This document shows, in pieces, positions 6,133 to 10,871 of a stretch of DNA of 10,871 bases (position 1 is its first letter; every line of letters begins with the position of its first letter). The notes beneath the pieces are model-generated. The model saw only the letters and a program-made list of their open reading frames with translations. It did no database searches and was not told the origin of the DNA. This stretch comes from Bdellovibrio sp. (GTDB lineage: Bacteria; Bdellovibrionota; Bdellovibrionia; Bdellovibrionales; UBA1609). Position numbers and translations under genes: made by a program. The DNA lies in the NCBI GenBank assembly GCA_003694355.1, contig RFKI01000274.1:1-10871 (forward strand), read 5' to 3'.

Positions 6133-8868
6133 CATTAGATTTAAACTTGTTCTTATAATTTTATTTTGTTCTTCCTTGTGTTTTTTAGGAGATCCTGTGG
6201 CAGGACTTGCCTTTTCAGGACGACCTAAATACTCCACCTTCACCTTTTTAAAACCTAAATCATCCAAGAGTTCCCTTAATAAAGGGATCGTGTAAAAAGC
6301 GGCTCCCATATTCTTAGGCTCTTCCTGAAGCCAAATGACTTTCTTTAACTGAGGAGCTCCACTGAGTAATGGCGTTAAAGACGCCTTAGGAAAAGGATAT
6401 AACTGCTCAATACGGATAAAAGCCTTTTTCTCGGCCTGAGGGACCTTTTCTGAAATTCTAACCTTTTGTATGTCATAAAATACTTTGCCGGAACAGAGAT
6501 ATAAAACTTCTACTTTACTAAAATCTGAAACCAAGGGATCCATCATGATCTCATGGAATTGTCCTTCACACATCTCTTCTAAAGAAGAAACCACCATGGG
6601 GTGTCTTAACAAGGATTTTGGAGTCATAACCACAAGAGGCTTTCTAAAGTCTCTTTTTATTTGCCTTCTTAAGAGATGAAAAAGATTAGCAGGCGTTGTC
6701 ACATTACACACTTGCATATTGGCACCAGCACATAACTGCAAAAACCGCTCCGGTCGGGCACTAGAATGCTCTGGCCCTTGTCCTTCATAACCATGAGGCA
6801 AAAAGAGGGTTAAGCCCACTGAACGGGCCCACTTCTCCTCCCCGCTGGCCAAAAATTGATCAATAATGATTTGAGCCCCATTTGCAAAATCTCCAAATTG
6901 AGCTTCCCATATTGTCAAAAAATAGGGGTCTGCAGAAGCATTACCATACTCATATCCCAAAACACCCATTTCCGATAAAGGACTATTATAGATGCAAAAC
7001 TCCACTTGAGAATTAATGGTTTTAAGGGGAGTAAACTCCTCCCCTGTCTCCACGTCAAAGTAAACAGCATGACGGTGAGAAAACGTCCCTCGCTTGCTGT
7101 CTTGGCCAGAAAGCCTCACAGGAGTTCCCTCTTCCAAAAGACTTGCATAACAAAGAAGCTCTCCCAATCCCCAGTCAATTTTGTTTTCTTCAATCATTTT
7201 TGCCCGTTGAGACAGCAGTCTTTTTAACTTAGGATGTAAATTAAAATTTTCAGGAGGTGTTGTTAAAACTTTACTTAACTCTCGCAAACGTGCTAGCGGA
7301 AACTGAGTGTTCACTGTTTTTTCAAAATCTTCCAGGTGCCCTCGTCGAAACCCTTTCCAAATCCCCTCAAAAGCAAGTTGTTTGAGTTCAGGAGGAGACT
7401 TCCTTGTTTCTTCTAAAATTTTCTGCAAGTTATCAATCTTTTCTTTATAAAGACTTGAACTTTCTTCCTCTGAAAAAATACCCTCTTCATGAAGTTTTTT
7501 TGCATAAATTTTCATCAATGTGGGGTGTTTTTTAATGATAGAATACATTTTTGGCTGAGTAAAACTGGGCTCATCTCCTTCATTATGCCCATAACGTCGA
7601 TAACAAATCAGATCAATCACTATATCCTGATGAAACTTCTGACGAAATCTTAAAGCAATATCCATGGCCTTTACGCAAGCTTCCACATCGTCTCCATTCA
7701 CGAGAATCACAGGGGCACTAATGGACTTGGCTACATCAGAAGAATATCGAGTAGAACGAGAATCGCTAGGATTTGTAGTAAATCCAATCTGGTTATTAAG
7801 AATCACATGAATGGTTCCTCCCACCGTATATCCTTTTAGCTGAGATAACTGTAAAGTTTCACTGACCACCCCTTGTCCACAGAAAGCAGCATCCCCATGA
7901 ATGAGAATAGGAACCACTTTTTTTCTTTCCTGCGTGTCTTGTCGTCGACGCTGTTTTGCCCGAGTCATTCCCAAAGCCACTGGATTGACCGCTTCTAGAT
8001 GACTGGGGTTAAACGCCAAGGACACATGACAAGGACCATGAGGCGTATTTTTATCTGCAGAATACCCCATATGATACTTCACATCCCCCTCATACCCTGT
8101 CTCATCTTTAATGATCCCGTCAAAGTCTGCAAAAATAATATCCAAAGCCTTTCCCATAAAGTTTGCCAACACGTTAATGCGTCCTCGATGGGCCATTCCT
8201 ATAACAATCTCTTCCACCCCTAAAGCAGTGCTCCGGGACACAAAATTTTCCAGCATTGGCAATAAGGCATCCCCCCCCTCTATTGAAAACCGCTTTGTGC
8301 CCACATAACGAGTATGAATAAATTTTTCCAATGATTCGGTTCGTATCAAAGAAATGAGAATATTTCTTTTCTCTTCTTTGGATAATTGAAACTGAGATTG
8401 TTCGAACTCATTTTGCAGCCAATCTCTTACATCCTCTTCACAACCAGAGGCATTCAGAGCAATGGTCCCCGTATAAGTGGCTTTTAATTTCTGAACCACC
8501 TTCTCTAAAGAAGCAGACTCCAAACCAATACGACGACTGATAGCAACCGGCATTTTTAAGTCTTGTTCAGAGAGCCCAAAATTTTTTAAATCAAATAAAT
8601 CCAAGGAAACTTTTCTCAGCTTAAGGGGATCCAAGTCAGCCACAAGGTGTCCATAGTCTCGATAACGGGCTATGAGTTCCTCCACTCGAGCTTCTCTACC
8701 ATCACCCTCACTCATGGGAGCAGCACTTTGAGCAAATTCCATCCCTTCAAAAAAGCGCCGCCATTCTTTATCAACTCGATTGGGGTCTTTGAGGTACTCC
8801 TGATATTGGCTTTCGATGTACTCGAGATTGCTACGATTCAAATAACTCAGTTTCTCTATTCCTTGCAT
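6130..8868 (-). CDS. sucA: 2-oxoglutarate dehydrogenase E1 component
   Basis: E1 decarboxylates 2-oxoglutarate with thiamine diphosphate and reductively succinylates the E2 lipoyl group. Numbered from the ATG at 8868 it has 912 residues, the usual length. It starts with the short helical E1o segment (YIESQYQEYLKDPNRVDKEW, ending FFEG) that in this family contacts E2. Then come AHRGR (226-230), the thiamine-diphosphate motif from GDAAFCGQG (325-333) to NNQIGFTT (358-365), YRRYGHNEGDEP (423-434), SGQDSKRGTFSHRH (587-600), LPHGYEGQGPEHSSARPERF (690-709) and the C-terminal GRPEKASPATG. I reject the longer GTG start at 8892: it has no Shine-Dalgarno and lies between a perfect -10 box and the expected transcription start, whereas the ATG at 8868 has AAGGG 7 nt upstream. 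It is the first gene of the operon. All catalytic motifs look intact. Confidence 0.96.
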   Translation of the reverse strand: MQGIEKLSYLNRSNLEYIESQYQEYLKDPNRVDKEWRRFFEGMEFAQSAAPMSEGDGREARVEELIARYRDYGHLVADLDPLKLRKVSLDLFDLKNFGLSEQDLKMPVAISRRIGLESASLEKVVQKLKATYTGTIALNASGCEEDVRDWLQNEFEQSQFQLSKEEKRNILISLIRTESLEKFIHTRYVGTKRFSIEGGDALLPMLENFVSRSTALGVEEIVIGMAHRGRINVLANFMGKALDIIFADFDGIIKDETGYEGDVKYHMGYSADKNTPHGPCHVSLAFNPSHLEAVNPVALGMTRAKQRRRQDTQERKKVVPILIHGDAAFCGQGVVSETLQLSQLKGYTVGGTIHVILNNQIGFTTNPSDSRSTRYSSDVAKSISAPVILVNGDDVEACVKAMDIALRFRQKFHQDIVIDLICYRRYGHNEGDEPSFTQPKMYSIIKKHPTLMKIYAKKLHEEGIFSEEESSSLYKEKIDNLQKILEETRKSPPELKQLAFEGIWKGFRRGHLEDFEKTVNTQFPLARLRELSKVLTTPPENFNLHPKLKRLLSQRAKMIEENKIDWGLGELLCYASLLEEGTPVRLSGQDSKRGTFSHRHAVYFDVETGEEFTPLKTINSQVEFCIYNSPLSEMGVLGYEYGNASADPYFLTIWEAQFGDFANGAQIIIDQFLASGEEKWARSVGLTLFLPHGYEGQGPEHSSARPERFLQLCAGANMQVCNVTTPANLFHLLRRQIKRDFRKPLVVMTPKSLLRHPMVVSSLEEMCEGQFHEIMMDPLVSDFSKVEVLYLCSGKVFYDIQKVRISEKVPQAEKKAFIRIEQLYPFPKASLTPLLSGAPQLKKVIWLQEEPKNMGAAFYTIPLLRELLDDLGFKKVKVEYLGRPEKASPATGSPKKHKEEQNKIIRTSLNLM

Positions 8869-8875
8869 GCCTAAA

Positions 8876-8880
8876 CCCTT
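8876..8880 (-). promoter_or_regulatory. Ribosome binding site that decides the sucA start
   Basis: AAGGG on the minus strand ends 7 nt before the ATG at 8868, which is ideal spacing. The GTG at 8892 has only AT-rich promoter sequence before it. The predicted mRNA leader is about 20 nt and carries little beyond this site. Confidence 0.7.
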
Positions 8881-8894
8881 GTTGCTGTCCACTC

Positions 8895-8903
8895 ATTATA
8901 ACA
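8895..8903 (-). promoter_or_regulatory. Extended -10 promoter of the sucA-sucB-lpd-rhomboid operon
   Basis: The minus strand reads TGTTATAAT: a perfect TATAAT (8900-8895) with the TGn extension (8903-8901). The hexamer at 17-nt spacing (AGGACG, 8923-8918) is a poor -35, as is common for extended -10 promoters. A better -35-like TTGAGA (8928-8923) is 22 nt away, too far to pair with it. Upstream on this strand lies an A/T-rich stretch (about 8928-8960) that could act as an UP element. The expected transcription start is near 8888. I saw no clear operator palindrome. Confidence 0.7.
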
Positions 8904-8992
8904 ATAGAAAACTTTGTCGTCCTCTCAATTTTTAAAGAATTGTAAAAAAGGCATTTTAAAAGACTGGACCAAAGAATTTGAAATCAATTATC

Positions 8993-9002
8993 AAAGGTCT
9001 GA
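8993..9002 (+). repeat. 10-mer AAAGGTCTGA, second copy, upstream of the MscS gene
   Basis: The same AAAGGTCTGA as at 690-699, here in the divergent intergenic region, 84 nt before the ATG at 9087. TTTGAA (8977-8982) lies 10 nt upstream and TTAAAA (9019-9024) 16 nt downstream. The order is the same as in the first copy but the spacings differ, so a fixed sigma-factor site is unlikely. It may be a regulator site or chance. Confidence 0.3.
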
Positions 9003-9086
9003 TGAGAAGGCGTGTCATTTAAAACCTTTTCCTAAAAAGACTTCCTTATCTTGACCCTCTTCCTCCCCTCCTTCATTCTAGAAGAT

Positions 9087-9977
9087 ATGGAAGACAAACT
9101 TTCTGACCTTTTCTCCTGGGCTCCCGACTTTTGGAACTTTCAGCTCATTCAAGTTGATGGCCAGTCAATCACTTTTGGAACCGTTTTAACAGGCATTATT
9201 CTCTTCATCCTCGGATATTTTATTTGCAAAAGCATCAGTCGACAGTTTGCAAAAAAAATCCTGTCCCGCTTCGACATTGACCAAGCTCTTCAGCATACCC
9301 TACAGACTTTTGTTTTTTATATTCTTTTAGTGATCCTCACCCTCTTTGTCCTGCGACTTCTACATGTCCCTGTAACTATTTTCACAGTTCTGGGTGGCGC
9401 TCTTGCCATTGGTGTGGGTTTTGGATCTCAAAACATTGTTAATAATTTTATTAGCGGCCTCATCATTATGATTGAACGTCCTGTAAAAGTCGGGGACATT
9501 ATTGAAGTGGGGGATGTTTCTGGAACTGTAATCAATATTGGAGCTCGAAGCACACAAATCAAAACTCTAGACAACACTCATTATGTGATCCCTAATAGCA
9601 CTTTCCTGGAGCAAAATGTTCTAAACTGGACCCTTTCTGATGATTTAGTACGCACTTTTGTTTCTGTGGGAGTGGCCTATGGAAGTGATGCCAGAAAGGT
9701 GGAAGAGCTCCTCAAACAAGCCGCACAGGAAGAGGAAAAGGTTCTTAACTATCCAGAGCCTGTTGTTGTTTTCTCCGATTTTGGAGATAATGCTCTTGTA
9801 TTCAAGCTTTTTTTCTGGACGAAAATAAAAGATATTATGTCCCTCAGAGCCCTTGAGAGTGCTCTCAGATTCCGAATTAATCACTTGTTTAATGAGGCAG
9901 AAATTGTTATTGCTTTCCCTCAAAGAGATGTCCACCTTGACACACCCTCCCCCATAAAAGTGGAAGTACTAAAATGA
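9087..9977 (+). CDS. MscS family small-conductance mechanosensitive channel
   Basis: This inner-membrane channel opens under membrane tension to release solutes during osmotic downshock. From the ATG at 9087 it has 296 residues, close to E. coli MscS. There are three helices (about 30-48, 72-93 and 97-128). The third holds the pore signature GGALAIGVGFGSQNIVNNF, the Gly/Ala-rich packing helix plus its kinked half. The cytosolic beta domain follows (RPVKVGDIIEVGDVSGTV ... YVIPNS), and the C-terminal alpha/beta domain ends in the typical FPQRDVHL. An in-frame TTG at 9051 would add 12 poorly structured residues. Neither start has a good ribosome binding site: AGAAG sits only 2 nt before the ATG, and almost nothing precedes the TTG. 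I prefer the ATG, but the start is uncertain. It is transcribed divergently from sucA and overlaps the next gene in ATGA. Confidence 0.93.
   Translation: MEDKLSDLFSWAPDFWNFQLIQVDGQSITFGTVLTGIILFILGYFICKSISRQFAKKILSRFDIDQALQHTLQTFVFYILLVILTLFVLRLLHVPVTIFTVLGGALAIGVGFGSQNIVNNFISGLIIMIERPVKVGDIIEVGDVSGTVINIGARSTQIKTLDNTHYVIPNSTFLEQNVLNWTLSDDLVRTFVSVGVAYGSDARKVEELLKQAAQEEEKVLNYPEPVVVFSDFGDNALVFKLFFWTKIKDIMSLRALESALRFRINHLFNEAEIVIAFPQRDVHLDTPSPIKVEVLK
9962..9966 (+). promoter_or_regulatory. Ribosome binding site of the squalene-synthase-like gene inside the MscS coding region
   Basis: GGAAG lies 7 nt before the ATG at 9974, within the last codons of the MscS gene. Together with the ATGA stop/start overlap it supports this start and suggests translational coupling. 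Confidence 0.6.
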
Positions 9978-10870
9978 CAAAGTTCTATCAACATCATTTG
10001 AACCAGGTAAGCCGCAGCTTTGCCATTTGCACCCCTAAATTACAACAACCATTGCGAGAGTGGATTAGTCTAACCTATCTACTCTGCCGCATTCTGGACA
10101 CTGTTGAAGATTCCCATTGGACCAACAAGGAAGACCAAGATCTGCAATTCAGCCAGTTCCTCGAACTCACTACATCTTCTCAAACCCCTGCCCTTTTTAT
10201 CAAAAAATGGGTTCAAAGATTTCCTTCATCTCTCCCAGAATCAGAAAAAGAACTTGTTAAAGAAACACCTTTGCTCCTTAAAAACCTTCACCACACAATT
10301 CCCTTGCCGATAAAACAACATATTTTAAATCTTCTAGAACAAATGACTTTGGGTATGAAGATATTCTCTCAGAAGCCCATTTCCAATCTAAGGGAACTTA
10401 ATAAGTATTGTTACTATGTTGCTGGAATTGTTGGAGAAACCCTTCATCACTTCCTGGTATTTTGCTCTCCTGAGTTGAATCAGCCCTCTTTTTTTAAAAA
10501 GGCCTGTGAGTTTGGCCTCTTTTTGCAAAAAATCAACATCCTCAAAGATCAACAAAAAGATGAAAAAGAGGGACGTCATTTTATTCCCAATAGAAAAGAG
10601 GTTTTATCCAGTCTATCTTCCCATGCTCAAAAAGCCTTTTCCTATATAAAATCTCTTCCCAGCAAGCACCAAGACTTTCGGCTTTTCTGTTCCATTTCTC
10701 TTTTTCTGGGGCTCTCTTCTCTACCTTATATTCAAAACTCTTTTCACCTTAAAGAACAAATCAAAATTTCAAGAGCACAAACTTTCAAGCTGATCCAGGC
10801 CCTTGAAGAAAATATCTCTCAACCTGCATTCATGGAACACTTATTTCAGGAAAGCTTAACTCATCTATGA
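9974..10870 (+). CDS. Squalene/phytoene synthase family protein, resembling squalene synthase
   Basis: The family joins two prenyl diphosphates head to head, typically two farnesyl diphosphates to presqualene diphosphate and then squalene. Both Mg-binding aspartate motifs are present: DTVED (42-46, after LTYLLCRIL) and DQQKD (192-196, in LQKINILKD). So are the diphosphate-contacting SRSFA (13-17), YCYYVAGIVGE (145-155) and GRHFIP (200-205). The motifs YxxYVAGxVG, FLQKxNIxxD and the late KISRAQ resemble the squalene synthase (FDFT1/ERG9) branch more than CrtB or HpnC/HpnD; this is from memory of those sequences. At 298 residues it lacks the C-terminal membrane anchor of eukaryotic enzymes and has no obvious signal peptide, so it probably acts at the inner face of the membrane. 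It is coupled to the MscS gene. Squalene, dehydrosqualene or another C30 product is possible; downstream genes lie outside the window. Confidence 0.88.
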   Translation: MTKFYQHHLNQVSRSFAICTPKLQQPLREWISLTYLLCRILDTVEDSHWTNKEDQDLQFSQFLELTTSSQTPALFIKKWVQRFPSSLPESEKELVKETPLLLKNLHHTIPLPIKQHILNLLEQMTLGMKIFSQKPISNLRELNKYCYYVAGIVGETLHHFLVFCSPELNQPSFFKKACEFGLFLQKINILKDQQKDEKEGRHFIPNRKEVLSSLSSHAQKAFSYIKSLPSKHQDFRLFCSISLFLGLSSLPYIQNSFHLKEQIKISRAQTFKLIQALEENISQPAFMEHLFQESLTHL

Positions 10871-10871
10871 C

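Noticed and set aside
8890..8892. GTG as the sucA start codon (920-residue version)
   Set aside because: It has no ribosome binding site and falls between the -10 box and the expected transcription start. The ATG at 8868 is better supported.
9051..9079. TTGACC as a -35 element for a leaderless MscS transcript starting at the ATG at 9087
   Set aside because: The matching -10 position (CATTCT) is poor, so only half a promoter is visible. It is also the alternative TTG start, so it cannot be read with confidence.

Overview
The window is a densely packed, AT-leaning bacterial chromosome segment with eight protein-coding genes (one cut at the left edge) and no RNA genes, insertion sequences, CRISPR arrays or phage genes. 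The gene content is that of an aerobic, probably Gram-negative bacterium with a complete 2-oxoglutarate dehydrogenase complex. I cannot fix the taxon from sequence alone. A Bdellovibrionota-like or other deep proteobacterial lineage would fit, but this is only an impression.

Layout: (1) The C-terminal part of a mercuric-reductase-like flavoprotein disulfide reductase runs off the left edge (+). (2) After a 138-nt gap comes an LTA-synthase-family alkaline-phosphatase-fold membrane enzyme (+), at 798-2774. (3) Its stop codon overlaps that of a convergent four-gene operon on the minus strand, transcribed from about 8888 down to 2771: sucA (E1o) - sucB/odhB (E2o) - lpd (E3) - rhomboid protease. 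sucA and sucB are 11 nt apart, sucB and lpd 19 nt apart, and lpd and the rhomboid gene overlap in a GTGA. An extended -10 promoter (TGTTATAAT) sits directly upstream of sucA and moves its start to the ATG at 8868. (4) Divergent from sucA, on the plus strand, is an MscS-type mechanosensitive channel gene coupled by an ATGA overlap to a short squalene-synthase-like gene that ends one base before the window does.

Functionally, the minus-strand operon encodes all three subunits of the TCA-cycle 2-oxoglutarate dehydrogenase complex (thiamine-diphosphate E1, lipoylated E2, FAD-dependent E3) plus an intramembrane protease with no obvious role in that pathway. The plus-strand genes on either side concern the cell envelope: a polymer or headgroup phosphoglycerol-type transferase, an osmotic safety valve and a C30 isoprenoid synthase. 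The central metabolic genes look ordinary. The points worth a second look are the rhomboid gene riding on the sucAB-lpd operon, the overlapping convergent stops inside a small terminator-like hairpin, the channel/squalene-synthase pair, and a 10-mer shared by the two main intergenic regions. I did not find convincing evidence of a wholly new system.
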